A DNA stretch of 64,000 bases from JACDBZ01 sp036262075 (GCA_036262075.1 DATAJO010000040.1:1-64000); one strand, 5' to 3'. Numbered from the stretch's first letter, positions 34,569 through 43,481 are shown. The notes: generated by a model not told the origin, from the sequence alone. Translations and numbers: made by a program.

Positions 34569-35402
34569 TTACGAATGCCAGGCTTCGTAGGCCTCGCCGA
34601 CGACGGTCTCGAAGCGGAGGCCCATGAGGACGATGCCGGCGAAGCCGTGCTGGCGCGCCTGAGCGGCGCACTCCCTGGCCATCTGCCAGCCGAAGGCGCG
34701 CGCATCGGCCGATGAGAGGCCGGACAGGCGCTCGAGCAGACCGTCGGACACGGCGATGGCGCCGACGCGGGTGAGGCGGCGGACCCAGCGCTCGCTGAAG
34801 GGCGGCGTGATCTCGAGGTAGACGGCGGGGTCGCCGGGCTGGAGCTCGAGGCGCTGGGCGACATCGGCGACGGTCGAGGGATCCATGACCGGGCCGGTCG
34901 TGAAGAACTGGCCGCCGACCTCGATGCGGCGGCGGAACATCCATCGGCGCGAGCGCGTGCTCATCCCGACCTCGAAGCCGGGGTCGGGCAGCTCGGACTG
35001 GAGCGCGCGGAGGTGCTCGACGATCTCGTACGAGTTCGACCAGTGCTCGACCTCGGGCAGCATGTCGCCCTGGACCACGAGGAACGAGGTCACGCCGTTG
35101 CCGATGGCGCCGCGCACCTCGGACTCGATGGCCAGGATGTTCCGATCGCGCGTCGAGCACACCACCGTCGGGCGCACGCCGGGAACGTCGTGCGTGATGC
35201 GGGCGGCGAAGGCGTAGGGCGAGACGCGGACCTGCTTGAACGGGTTGTCCGTGATGAGGACGTCCCGCCATCGGCCCTCGAGCTCCCGGTGGACCATCCC
35301 GGGCAGGCGCGGCGGGTTGATCTCGACCATCTCGACCCAGCCGCGCGGGGACGAGAGCTGCGGGCTCTCCGGCTGATCGTGGACGTGGGCTTCGGTCGTC
35401 AT
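34569..35402 (-). CDS. Methylenetetrahydrofolate reductase-like protein
   Basis: The 277-residue protein matches the TIM-barrel fold of folate-linked reductases: EMVEINPPRLPG near the start, VVCSTRDRNILAIESEVRGA, and a barrel strand with FLVVQGDMLPE. The match to the classical MetF is partial, so the cofactor and exact reaction are uncertain. It overlaps metE by 4 bases (ATGA). Supplying methyltetrahydrofolate to the B12-independent methionine synthase is the natural role. The start at 35402 is set by that overlap. Confidence 0.75.
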   Translation of the reverse strand: MTTEAHVHDQPESPQLSSPRGWVEMVEINPPRLPGMVHRELEGRWRDVLITDNPFKQVRVSPYAFAARITHDVPGVRPTVVCSTRDRNILAIESEVRGAIGNGVTSFLVVQGDMLPEVEHWSNSYEIVEHLRALQSELPDPGFEVGMSTRSRRWMFRRRIEVGGQFFTTGPVMDPSTVADVAQRLELQPGDPAVYLEITPPFSERWVRRLTRVGAIAVSDGLLERLSGLSSADARAFGWQMARECAAQARQHGFAGIVLMGLRFETVVGEAYEAWHS

Positions 35403-37582
35403 GCGCCTCGAAGCGCGCGGGCGGCGGCGACCATGTCGCCGAGCTGTCGCTCGATCTCCTCCCAGCGACGCGTCTTCAGGCCGCAGTCGGGGTTGACCCA
35501 CAGGTCCGACACGTCCATGAACTCGCGGAAGTGGCGCAGCCGATCGGTCATGACCTGCGACCCCGGCGTGTGCGGGGAGTGGACGTCGAACACGCCCGGC
35601 CCGATCTGGAGGTGGCCGTCACCGAACAGCTCGTAGAACTGGCGGATGTACGAGTCGTCCTTGGAGCGGCTGAACTCGATCGAGGCGACGTCGACGCCGG
35701 CATCGGACCACAGCGGCACGATGTCCCCGAAGTCGCCGTAGCACATGTGCGTGTGCATCTGGACGTTGGCCGGCTGGTTGAACGCGTGGTTCAGCGCCGC
35801 CCGCACGCCGCGGGCGTAGATCTCGCGCAGCTGCGGCGCGTCCTCGGTCGGCAGCGGCCAGCGCTCGCGGACGGCGGGCTCGTCGACCTGGATGATCCGG
35901 CAGCCGGCGGCGACGAGGTGGCCGACCTCCTCCGCGATCGGCTGGGCGACCGCCCAGAAGAGCCGATCGTCCGGCACGCCCGGCGGTCGGAACGACCAGT
36001 TCACGATCGTGACCGGCCCGGTCAGCATGCCCTTCACCGGCTTGTCGGTGGCGTCCTGCGCAATCCGCCACTCGTCGACGGTCATCGGCTCGCTGATGGA
36101 GGGCGGCGCGTCGAGGATGGGGGCGCGAACGCATCGGGATCCATACGACAGGACCCAGCCGTTGCGGGTGGTGAAGAAGCCGTCCATCTGCTCGGCGAAG
36201 TACTCGACCATATCGGTTCGCTCGAACTCGCCGTGGACGACGACGTCGATCCCCATCCGCTCCTGCCAGGCGACCGACTCGGTGATGAGCCGCGCCATCT
36301 CGCGGTCGTACTCCTCCCGGCCGATCTCTCCCTTGCCCAGGCGAACGCGGAGCTGGCGGACCTCGGCGGTCTGCGGCAGCGATCCGGTCGTGGTGGTCGG
36401 GAAGGCGGGCAGGCCGAGGTCGGACTGCGCATCCCGCCGCTCCGGCCGCGGCGCGCGCGGCACGAGCGAGCCGACCTCCGGCCAGGAGGCCATCGGCGGC
36501 TGGGTGACCTCGGGGGTGCGTCCCTCGGACAGCGCAGCCGGCCATGCGGCCAACGCCCGAGCCTTCTCGCGGGCGAACTGGAAGCCCGCCGGCAGGTCCT
36601 CGCCCTCGACGGTGACGGGCAGGAACATCAGGCTCGTCGACGGCACGAGCCGCACTGCCTTGCCGTCGTCGGCGGCGCCCTCGAGGCCCGCGAGCGCGTC
36701 ATGCGCCGCGGCGAAGTCATCCGGCCACACCGAGCGCCCGTCCATGACCGCCACGACATGCTCGGGCTGCGCCTCCCACGCCGGCGTCCCACGCAAGGAA
36801 GGAACGGAGGCAGCCGGAACCTGGACCGCCAGCCCGTGCCGTCCGAGCCGCTCGACGGTCTCGGCCGAGGGGCGGCCGAACTGGACGGTCACGAGCGGCG
36901 TGTGGCGCAGCTCGAACTCGTCGATGCGCTCGTAGGCGGCGTCGCGCAGGCGCCGGTCCTCGTCGGACAGGACCATGCCGAGGCACGGCTCGTCGAGCTG
37001 AAGGCGGAACGTCCGCCCGTCGAGCACCTGCTCGGAGCAGAAGGCCCACAGCGACTCGGCGGCGGTGCGCGCAACCTCGGTGATCGACAGGTCGCCCACG
37101 ATCTTCGAGAGCTTCGCCAGGCTGTACGGGCCGAGGACCGCCCATGTCACGCCGTCCTGGTTGAGCGGCTGGCGCCACGGCAGCGGCCGGATCTCGTCGG
37201 GGAGGTCGTGGATCTCGGGGACGACGTAGTGGTAGTTCGTGTCGAACCACTTCGTCATCTCCCACGCCTCGCGCTCCGGCGTGCCGCGTGCGGCGGCGGT
37301 CAGCACGCCGAACGGGTTGGCGTCGAGCCGCGGCCCCTCACCCTCGGGCGTGATGCCGAGCATGAGCGCGGTCTCGAGGACCTCGTCGTACAGGAAGTAG
37401 TCGTCGACGGCGGAGCCGATGGCCTCGCGCTGCTCGTCGAGGTGCGCCTGCCGCAGCTCGGCGACGCGCTCGAGGAACGAATCGGTGTCCATCCTGCCGC
37501 TCCAGGCGCGCTCGAGCGCCCACTTGAGCTCGCGGTTGGGACCGATACGGGGGTAGCCGATGAGCTGCGCGGTGATCTGCAT
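35399..37582 (-). CDS. metE: Cobalamin-independent methionine synthase MetE
   Basis: MetE moves the methyl group of 5-methyltetrahydrofolate (polyglutamate) to homocysteine. At 727 residues it has both halves of the family: the N-terminal LIGYPRIGPNRELKWALE and the catalytic C-terminal barrel with FPTTTTGSLPQTAEVRQLR. The zinc ligands are in MHTHMCYGDF (His, Cys), the Glu of the SIEFSRSK segment and VNPDCGLKTR (Cys). ATG 37582 is chosen because the family starts just before the YPRIG motif; ATG 37594 is four codons earlier. No cobalamin or SAM riboswitch is apparent upstream; instead two copies of the palindromic repeat begin 170 bases ahead. Confidence 0.92.
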   Translation of the reverse strand: MQITAQLIGYPRIGPNRELKWALERAWSGRMDTDSFLERVAELRQAHLDEQREAIGSAVDDYFLYDEVLETALMLGITPEGEGPRLDANPFGVLTAAARGTPEREAWEMTKWFDTNYHYVVPEIHDLPDEIRPLPWRQPLNQDGVTWAVLGPYSLAKLSKIVGDLSITEVARTAAESLWAFCSEQVLDGRTFRLQLDEPCLGMVLSDEDRRLRDAAYERIDEFELRHTPLVTVQFGRPSAETVERLGRHGLAVQVPAASVPSLRGTPAWEAQPEHVVAVMDGRSVWPDDFAAAHDALAGLEGAADDGKAVRLVPSTSLMFLPVTVEGEDLPAGFQFAREKARALAAWPAALSEGRTPEVTQPPMASWPEVGSLVPRAPRPERRDAQSDLGLPAFPTTTTGSLPQTAEVRQLRVRLGKGEIGREEYDREMARLITESVAWQERMGIDVVVHGEFERTDMVEYFAEQMDGFFTTRNGWVLSYGSRCVRAPILDAPPSISEPMTVDEWRIAQDATDKPVKGMLTGPVTIVNWSFRPPGVPDDRLFWAVAQPIAEEVGHLVAAGCRIIQVDEPAVRERWPLPTEDAPQLREIYARGVRAALNHAFNQPANVQMHTHMCYGDFGDIVPLWSDAGVDVASIEFSRSKDDSYIRQFYELFGDGHLQIGPGVFDVHSPHTPGSQVMTDRLRHFREFMDVSDLWVNPDCGLKTRRWEEIERQLGDMVAAARALRGA

Positions 37583-37749
37583 GGTGCCGCGCATGATCGC
37601 ATGCTCGCTCGCCCCGTGCGGAAGGTGCGCGCCGTCACCACGCGACTCCCCCGGCGCGTTGTCTTGTCGGCCTGTGTCTCCGTGTGTCTGCGTGCCTCCA
37701 CGTGCCTCCGCGCGGTGTGTTTGTGCGGTCGCTGCGTGCCGCTGCGTGT

Positions 37750-37930
37750 GCTCGCCGTGGCGAGAGGAATGCACGGGAGGCCGGATCTGCGCGCGCTTTG
37801 TCGAGTGTGGCGAGCACCGGCACGCACGAACCGCACGCCGATGCGCCCCTCACGCTCACCAGCGCTCGCCCCAGTCGACAAACGACACGCCGGGAGGGCT
37901 TCCGGTGAAAAGTTCTCGCCCTGGCGCGAA
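37750..37930 (+). repeat. Palindromic dispersed repeat, copy 5
   Basis: It begins GCTCGCCGTGGCGAGAGGAA and ends GCTTCCGGTGAAAAGTTCTC plus a GCCCTGGC hairpin top. The core is CGTGGC/GTGGCGAGCACCGGCACG and CAGTCGACAAACGACACGCC. It is upstream of metE and 24 bases from copy 6. Confidence 0.9.
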
Positions 37931-37953
37931 CCGGAGCGCGAACCAGCGCCTCT

Positions 37954-38134
37954 GCTCGCTGTGGCGAGAGGAATGCACCGGAAGGCCGATCCACGCTGCG
38001 TTTTCGCGCTGTAGCGAGCACGGGCACGCACGAACCGCACGCCGATGCGCCCCTCACGCTCACCAGCGCTCGCTCCAGTCGACAAACGACACGCCACCAA
38101 CGCTTCCGGTGAACAACGCTCGCTCCAGCGCGAA
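37954..38134 (+). repeat. Palindromic dispersed repeat, copy 6
   Basis: This is a well-preserved copy: GCTCGCTGTGGCGAGAGGAA, then TGCACCGGAAGGCCGATCC, then CAGTCGACAAACGACACGCC, the arm GCTTCCGGTGAACAACGC and the end hairpin GCTCGCTCCAGCGCGAAC. It lies between copy 5 and the 3' end of the hybrid kinase gene. Confidence 0.9.
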
Positions 38135-38207
38135 CGGCGCCGATGCAAGGCGAGGCGACAGCAGGAACGCGCCGGAACGCGAAGAGACGCGAGCGGGGGC
38201 GCAGGTC

Positions 38208-40691
38208 CTAGGTGCCGACCGGCTGCGTGACCGATCCGAGCCACTCCCGCAGCCCGGAGATGGCGGCGTCGCCCTTGGCCAGGACGCGGAGGGCGTGCCG
38301 GTTCAGGCGCTCCTTGGTGGCCTCGCTGAGGGTGTGGCCGGTGACGACGACGATCGGGATGTCGCGGGTGAGCGCATCGGCTCGGAGCTGGGCGGCAACC
38401 TGGAAGCCCGAGAGATCGGGGAGGACGAGGTCGAGGATGATGGCGTCGATGCCGCCGGCCATGGCGCGCTCGACGCCCTCGAGCCCGGTGCGGGCGGTGA
38501 CGACGGTCAGGCCGTCCCGGCCACTGAGCGCGTTGCGGTAGAGGACGAGGGCGGCCGGATCGTCGTCGATCGCGAGCACCGTCCGTGGCGCATCGCCGCC
38601 GTTTAGCGATCGCGCCAGCGCGGTGACCAGCGTCTCGCGCGCGACGGGCTTCACGAAGTAGTCCTGCGCCCCGAGTGTCATGCCCAGCGCCGCGTCGTCG
38701 ACGACGGTGACGACCATGACGGGGATCGCGCGCGTCGCGGGATCGGAGCGCAGGGCGCGCAGCACGTCCCAGCCGTCGACGCCGGGCAGGACGATGTCGA
38801 GGAGGATCGCCGCCGGCGCCAGGGTGACGGCGGCCTTCAGGCCGCTCTCACCATCGACGGCCACGGCGGCGCGGTAGCCAGCCTGGCGCAGCTGGACGCG
38901 GAGCAGCTCGGCGGCCACGGCGTCGTCCTCGATGATGAGGACGAGCGGGCCCTTGCCGTCATCGGCCTCGACCGACCCGGCGTCGCGGATGACCGGGCGC
39001 TGCATCGGCAGATGGACGGAGAACGTGCTGCCGGTGCCGGCCTCGGAGGCGAGCTCGATCCGGCCACCATGGGCCTGGACCAGCCGGCGCGTGAGCGCCA
39101 GCCCGAGGCCGGTGCCCTCGGCGCTGCCGGGGGTGAGCTGCTCGAAGGCGGCGAAGATCCGCTCCTGGTCGGCCTCGGCGATGCCCGGACCGGTGTCGGC
39201 GAACCGCAGCACGACTCCGTCGTCGTCCGGCGCGACGGAGACGGACACCGAGCCCTCGGACGGGGTGAACTTGATCGCGTTCGAGAGGAGGTTGTAGACG
39301 ATCTGGCGGAGCCGGGCCGCATCGGCCTCGAGGAAGAGGCTGGCGGGAAGCGAGGAGGTCAGCGCCAGGCGCTTCACCTCGGCCAGCGGCGTGACCGTGG
39401 CCATCACCTCGCGCACGAGGGTAGCGGCATCGACGTCCTCGTAGCGCAGCTCGAGCCGGCCGGCCTCGACCCGCGACAGGTCGAGGATGTCGTTGATGAG
39501 GTCGAGCAGGTGCTCCCCGGCACGATGAATGTGCCCGGCGTACTCGCCGATCGACTCCTGGGTCAGCGGGGCCGGCGGCGTCTCGAGCAGCTCCGAGAAG
39601 CCGATGATCGCGTTGAGCGGCGTCCGCAGCTCGTGGCTCATCGCGGCCAGGAAGTCGGACTTCGCGGCGCTGGCGCGCGCGAGCTCGACGTTCGTCGCCG
39701 CCAGCCGCTCGCCGATGGCGGTGCGCTCCTCGATGATCTTCTCCCGCTCGCTCGCGCCGAGCGTCTGGCTGCCGAGCATGGCGACCAGCGCGAGGTCGTC
39801 CTCCTCGAACAGCGCCGGGCCCGGGGTCCGGAGGCGCAGCGAGCCGGACATGTCGGCCATCGAGAAGGGGACGTCGGTGAGGTACGGCGCCAGGCCGTTC
39901 TCGACGCCGGCGGTGGCGATCGGCTGCGACGACCCGTTGACCCGCACCTCGGCGCCGAGCGCGCCGGTCAGGCCGATCGCCAGGTTCGCGAGCTCCTGCC
40001 ACAGGCCGGCGGTCCCGGCGCCGGGCTGGGTACGGGCGAGGTCGTTGAAATAGCCGAAGGCGACCGCCTGCTGAATGACGCGGCGCAGCCAGCGGGGCGG
40101 GATGAACGAGAGGATGAAGGCGACCGCGGCGAGGATGCCGACCCAGCGCGACAGCTCCGGACCCACCGGCCCGCCGGCCAGCAGCGCCACGATCGCCACC
40201 GCCAACAGGGCCATCGCCCCGGCCGCGGCGAGAAGGCGCCAGCGCGCCAGGCCGGCCCGGCGCCGGCCCTCGCGAGCGAGGACGAAGGCCGCGACGCCGT
40301 CGCCGACGACGAAGTACGCGCCGACGAGCCAGATGAGCCACGGGAACTGCTGTCCGAGGGTGAGGACGCTGGCGACCATCGCCACGTAGGCCACGACCAT
40401 GGCCGGGAACGCCCAGCGTGGGACCGCGGCGGTGATGTGCTGCGTGAGGCGGATGGCGAACGCCGGCTGCGCCACGAGCAGCATCGAGCTGACGAGGTTG
40501 AGCAGCTCGCGGGCGGAGGGGAACAGGACGCCCAGGAACTGGAAGGCATAGAGGCCCGCCAGCGAGGAGAACATCAGGAGGATGTCGAACGCGATCCGGT
40601 TGCGCTGGGTGATGAAGCCGACGAGGGCAACCAGGAACAGCAGGTAGAACGCGCCCTGGAGGATGATGGCGTCCATCGACGGCTCGGCCAC
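38208..40691 (-). CDS. Membrane hybrid histidine kinase with two C-terminal receiver domains
   Basis: Order of parts in 827 residues: six to seven membrane helices (1-205), a GAF-like region (about 220-320), a HisKA dimerisation domain with the phospho-His in MSHELRTPLNAIIGFSELL (about 350), a HATPase with N-, G1- and G2-boxes (NLLSNAIKFTPSEG, FADTGPGIAEAD, GTGLGLALTRRLV), and two receivers (LVLIIEDDA with LLDIVLPGVDG; TVLAIDDDPA with ILDLVLPDLSG). It senses a membrane or cytoplasmic cue and passes phosphate through its own receivers. GTG 40691 follows the stop of the RR/HD-GYP gene directly, so the two are co-transcribed and the pair probably controls cyclic-di-GMP breakdown. Confidence 0.92.
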   Translation of the reverse strand: MAEPSMDAIILQGAFYLLFLVALVGFITQRNRIAFDILLMFSSLAGLYAFQFLGVLFPSARELLNLVSSMLLVAQPAFAIRLTQHITAAVPRWAFPAMVVAYVAMVASVLTLGQQFPWLIWLVGAYFVVGDGVAAFVLAREGRRRAGLARWRLLAAAGAMALLAVAIVALLAGGPVGPELSRWVGILAAVAFILSFIPPRWLRRVIQQAVAFGYFNDLARTQPGAGTAGLWQELANLAIGLTGALGAEVRVNGSSQPIATAGVENGLAPYLTDVPFSMADMSGSLRLRTPGPALFEEDDLALVAMLGSQTLGASEREKIIEERTAIGERLAATNVELARASAAKSDFLAAMSHELRTPLNAIIGFSELLETPPAPLTQESIGEYAGHIHRAGEHLLDLINDILDLSRVEAGRLELRYEDVDAATLVREVMATVTPLAEVKRLALTSSLPASLFLEADAARLRQIVYNLLSNAIKFTPSEGSVSVSVAPDDDGVVLRFADTGPGIAEADQERIFAAFEQLTPGSAEGTGLGLALTRRLVQAHGGRIELASEAGTGSTFSVHLPMQRPVIRDAGSVEADDGKGPLVLIIEDDAVAAELLRVQLRQAGYRAAVAVDGESGLKAAVTLAPAAILLDIVLPGVDGWDVLRALRSDPATRAIPVMVVTVVDDAALGMTLGAQDYFVKPVARETLVTALARSLNGGDAPRTVLAIDDDPAALVLYRNALSGRDGLTVVTARTGLEGVERAMAGGIDAIILDLVLPDLSGFQVAAQLRADALTRDIPIVVVTGHTLSEATKERLNRHALRVLAKGDAAISGLREWLGSVTQPVGT

Positions 40692-41789
40692 CTACGCGGC
40701 CGGAGGCTCGGGGATGACCGGCTGGCCGGGCTCGGGCTCGACGCCGCCGCCGTCCTCGACGGTCGCGACGAACAGGTCCGTCAGGACCGGGTCGAACTGG
40801 TTGCCGGACTGGGAGCGGATCTCCTCCAGCGCATCGGCGGTGCTGCGGGCCGCGCGGTAGCTGCGGTCGTGGGTCATGGCGTCGAACGCATCGGCCAGGG
40901 CGACGATCCGCGCGCCGAGCGGGATGGACTCGCCGCTCAGGCCGTCGGGGTAGCCGCGGCCGTTCCAGTGCTCGTGGTGGTGGCGGATGATCGGCAGGAA
41001 GCCGATGGCCGCGCCGAGCGGCCGGCAGATGCGCTCCCCGATCTCGGGGTGCTTCTTCATCAGTTCCCACTCGTCGGCGTCGAGTGGACCGGGCTTGGTG
41101 AGGATCGCCTCCGGGATGCCGATCTTGCCGACGTCGTGGAGAAGGGCGCCGTAGGCGATCGTCTCCTCCTCGTCGTGGTCGAGGCCGACGCGCTCGGTCA
41201 GCCGGGCGGCGAGGAACGCGAGCCGCTGGCAGTGATGCTCGGTCATCGGGTCCTTGGCCTCGACCGCGTTCGCCAGCGTCGCGACGACGGCGTGGGCCGA
41301 TTCCATGCGCACCAGCGCGGCGCGCAGCCGCAGGGCTGACCGGATGCGCGCGAGGAGCTCCGGCTGCCGGAACGGCTTGGCGAGGTAGTCATCGGCTCCG
41401 ACGCCGAGCCCGTGGACGATGTCGTCGAGCTGCACGCGCGCCGTGAGCATGATGATCGGCAGCGTCGCGTTCTTCGGGTCCTGGCGGAGCCGGGTGCACA
41501 CCTCGAGGCCGTCCATGCCGGGCAGGCCGACATCGAGGACCACGAGGTCGGGGCTGTCGCTGGCGACGCGCTTCAGCGCGTCCTCGCCGTTGGCCTCGGC
41601 CACCACGTCGTACCCCGCGCCGCCCAGGACGCGGGTCATGAGCAGCCGGCTGGCAGGATCATCCTCGACGACCAGGATCGTCGGCTTCGCTCGCCCGATG
41701 AGCTGCGGGCCGCGAATGGTCAGCGGCTCTGGCTCGGACTCCGGCTCGGGCTCGGGCTCTGGCGCGTCGGGACGGCGTGGGTGGAGCAT
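40692..41789 (-). CDS. Response regulator with HD-GYP output domain
   Basis: The 365-residue protein has a Pro/Glu repeat N-terminus (PEPEPEPESEPEP) and a receiver (TILVVEDDPAS, phospho-Asp in LVVLDVGLPGMDG, Lys in AKPF). The HD-GYP domain follows, with LLHDVGKIGIPEAIL, HHHEHWNGRGYPDGL and ADAFDAMTHDRSY. Phosphorylation should switch cyclic-di-GMP hydrolysis. ATG 41789 has GAGGGGAG directly ahead; the upstream GTG at 41831 overlaps the predicted transcription start and is unlikely to be used. It forms an operon with the hybrid kinase. Confidence 0.92.
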   Translation of the reverse strand: MLHPRRPDAPEPEPEPESEPEPLTIRGPQLIGRAKPTILVVEDDPASRLLMTRVLGGAGYDVVAEANGEDALKRVASDSPDLVVLDVGLPGMDGLEVCTRLRQDPKNATLPIIMLTARVQLDDIVHGLGVGADDYLAKPFRQPELLARIRSALRLRAALVRMESAHAVVATLANAVEAKDPMTEHHCQRLAFLAARLTERVGLDHDEEETIAYGALLHDVGKIGIPEAILTKPGPLDADEWELMKKHPEIGERICRPLGAAIGFLPIIRHHHEHWNGRGYPDGLSGESIPLGARIVALADAFDAMTHDRSYRAARSTADALEEIRSQSGNQFDPVLTDLFVATVEDGGGVEPEPGQPVIPEPPAA

Positions 41790-41834
41790 CTCCCCTCGGA
41801 TTGGTTGTTGATGCAAAATAAATGCTTGCACGGT

Positions 41835-41840
41835 AGGGTA
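41835..41840 (-). promoter_or_regulatory. -10 box for the RR/HD-GYP and hybrid kinase operon
   Basis: On the minus strand TACCCT (41840-41835) is followed by an AT-rich leader of about 40 bases before ATG 41789. Confidence 0.5.
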
Positions 41841-41951
41841 GCCGATGCGCTAGGACCTTCGGGCTAGTTACGTGTGCCACGGCGCGGCCTTGGGCCGGCC
41901 TTGGGCCGGCTTCGCTCCGGTCCGCAGGTCCGCGGTACCTGGCGCACCGCT

Positions 41952-42133
41952 GCTCGCCACACCGAGAGGAATGCGCCGGAAGCCTTCTCTGGGCGCGGGA
42001 TGTCGAGTGTGGCGAGCACCCGCACCCACGAACCGCACGCCGATGCGCCCCTCACGCTCACCAGCGCTCGCCCCAGTCGACAAACGACACGCCAGCAAGG
42101 CTTCCGGTGAACTCTGCTCGCTCCAGCGCGAGC
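41952..42133 (+). repeat. Palindromic dispersed repeat, copy 7
   Basis: It begins GCTCGCCACACCGAGAGGAA, has the core GTGTGGCGAGCACCCGCACC and CAGTCGACAAACGACACGCC, the arm GCTTCCGGTGAA and the end hairpin GCTCGCTCCAGCGCGAGC. A solo copy of the same hairpin lies just beyond, at 42167-42184. Confidence 0.9.
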
Positions 42134-42216
42134 GGCGCGTCGTGTGTCTACGTCCCTGCCGCGTTTGCTCGCTCCAGCGCGAGCGACGCGGTGTGTGCCT
42201 GCGCTTCGCTGCGTGT

Positions 42217-42398
42217 GCTCGCTCCAGCGAGAAGAATGCACCGGAAGGCCGATCCGCGCGGCGTTTACGCGCTGTGGCGAGCACCCGCACGCACGAACCG
42301 CGCGCCGATGCGCCCCTCACGCTCACCGGCTCTCGCTGCAGTCGACACACGACACGCCGCCAACCCTTCCGGTGAACAACGCTCGCTCCAGCGCGAGC
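42217..42398 (+). repeat. Palindromic dispersed repeat, copy 8
   Basis: It begins GCTCGCTCCAGCGAGAAGAA, has TGCACCGGAAGGCCGATCC, the core GCTGTGGCGAGCACCCGCAC and CAGTCGACACACGACACGCC, the arm CTTCCGGTGAACAACGC and the end hairpin GCTCGCTCCAGCGCGAGC. It is the last copy in the window. Confidence 0.9.
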
Positions 42399-42425
42399 GC
42401 CGCCGATGAACGAGACGACGGCGGC

Positions 42426-42995
42426 CTATTCGGCCTTCGCCGGCATCAGCCGCATGACGAGGCCGATGAAGGCGGTGATCCCGGCGATGCTGAACAGCAC
42501 GATGCCGATCACGCGCGGGATCCAGTTCCGGCCGAACAGCTCCGGAGCGTAGGTCAACGTAGCGAGGAAGCCCGCCAGGGCGAAGACCGACACGAGGATG
42601 CCGACCGCGAAGGCCCACGGGTTCGCCGCTCGCATCTCGGCCGCCGACCAACGCAGCGCGACCGCGTAGAGGAGGAGGCCGGCGGTGAGCGCGGCCAGGA
42701 TCGGGATGTCGCCCGAGCGCTCGGGATTGTTGAGCGTCACGATGGTGAAGAGCGCGCTGAGGAAGACGAGGCCCATCGACAGCCGGCTGTACGTCGAGAA
42801 GACGCGCGCCGGAATCTCGCCGACGACGACCGGCACGCGTTCGACCTGCGCCTGGCGACGCTCACGCTCGCGTCGGTGCTGCTCGACGGTGGCCGCATCG
42901 GCGTCACGTGGGGTCTTGCATCGGTAGCAGCGCGCGTCGCGCGCCCGGTTCGGCTTCCAGCAGGAACGGCAGATCCATCCGTCGGCGAACGTCAT
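42426..42995 (-). CDS. Zinc-ribbon membrane protein
   Basis: The 189-residue protein opens with a RanBP2-type zinc ribbon, GWICRSCWKPNRARDARCYRC (W-x-C-x2-C-x10-C-x2-C). A charged helix and then four membrane helices follow (about 85-185). The fusion of this finger to a membrane domain is uncommon; the finger could bind RNA or a protein partner at the membrane face. ATG 42995 is preferred because GGAGGG lies nine bases ahead; ATGs at 43004 and 43022 are also in frame. Function is unknown. Confidence 0.65.
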   Translation of the reverse strand: MTFADGWICRSCWKPNRARDARCYRCKTPRDADAATVEQHRRERERRQAQVERVPVVVGEIPARVFSTYSRLSMGLVFLSALFTIVTLNNPERSGDIPILAALTAGLLLYAVALRWSAAEMRAANPWAFAVGILVSVFALAGFLATLTYAPELFGRNWIPRVIGIVLFSIAGITAFIGLVMRLMPAKAE

Positions 42996-43063
42996 GCGTC
43001 GCATCCCTCCCTCCGCCCGCATGCTCGGTCGGCGGGCGTGGGCCGATGCTACGAGATCAGCAC

Positions 43064-43131
43064 AAGCGCCCGATCAGGACAAGCGCCCGATCAGGACAAA
43101 GAGCCCGACAGGAGAAGAGCCCGATCAGGAC
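43064..43131. repeat. Four tandem 17-bp units
   Basis: Units 1 and 2 are identical (AAGCGCCCGATCAGGAC). Unit 3 is AAAGAGCCCGACAGGAG and unit 4 is AAGAGCCCGATCAGGAC. The array lies between two leftward membrane genes and its last unit covers the stop codon of the gene at 43125. Confidence 0.92.
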
Positions 43132-43481
43132 AGGAGGGCGAGCGAGAGGCTGTTCGTGGCGAAGCCCAGGAAGCCGAGTGCCGTGGTGGCGGCGCCGCCC
43201 CACACGAACAGGCGCGGGAACCGGCGGGCGGTGGCCACGAGCAGCGCGATGGTGCCCACGATGACGATGCCCTTCGCGACCAATACGGCCTCGAGCCCGC
43301 CGATGGCGAACAGGCCGGACGCGAGGCCGTTGCTCTCGACGCCGATCCCGAATCGGCTGACGCCGATGGTGAAGGTCAGGGCATCGGTGAGCTGGGCGAG
43401 CACCATGCCGAAGAGGATGAGTCGAGGGGCCAGCACGCCATCGGTCCCATGCATGAACCGTACCGATGGGCCGGGCGCCAT
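43125..43481 (-). CDS. Small multi-pass membrane protein
   Basis: The 118-residue product has three to four membrane helices (LILFGMVLAQLTDALTF, LEAVLVAKGIVIVGTIALLV and a C-terminal hydrophobic run). The Asp-containing helix LAQLTDALTF followed by ESNGLASGLF and VLVAKG resembles DUF5658-type small membrane proteins. The start is uncertain: ATG 43481 or ATG 43454. The stop codon lies inside the 17-bp tandem repeats. No function is assigned. Confidence 0.55.
   Translation of the reverse strand: MAPGPSVRFMHGTDGVLAPRLILFGMVLAQLTDALTFTIGVSRFGIGVESNGLASGLFAIGGLEAVLVAKGIVIVGTIALLVATARRFPRLFVWGGAATTALGFLGFATNSLSLALLS

Noticed and set aside
37595..37750. A cobalamin or SAM riboswitch ahead of metE
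   Set aside because: No B12-box or SAM-type core is visible; the stretch holds only short imperfect GGAGGCACG-like repeats.
35531..38014. An 827-residue open frame on the plus strand opposite metE and through two repeats
   Set aside because: It is the antisense shadow of a clear metE gene and continues into non-coding repeat DNA; high GC keeps such frames open.
31989..42398. The evenly spaced repeats as a CRISPR array
   Set aside because: Units are about 182 bp, palindromic throughout, spread across ten kilobases between genes, and there are no uniform spacers or cas genes.
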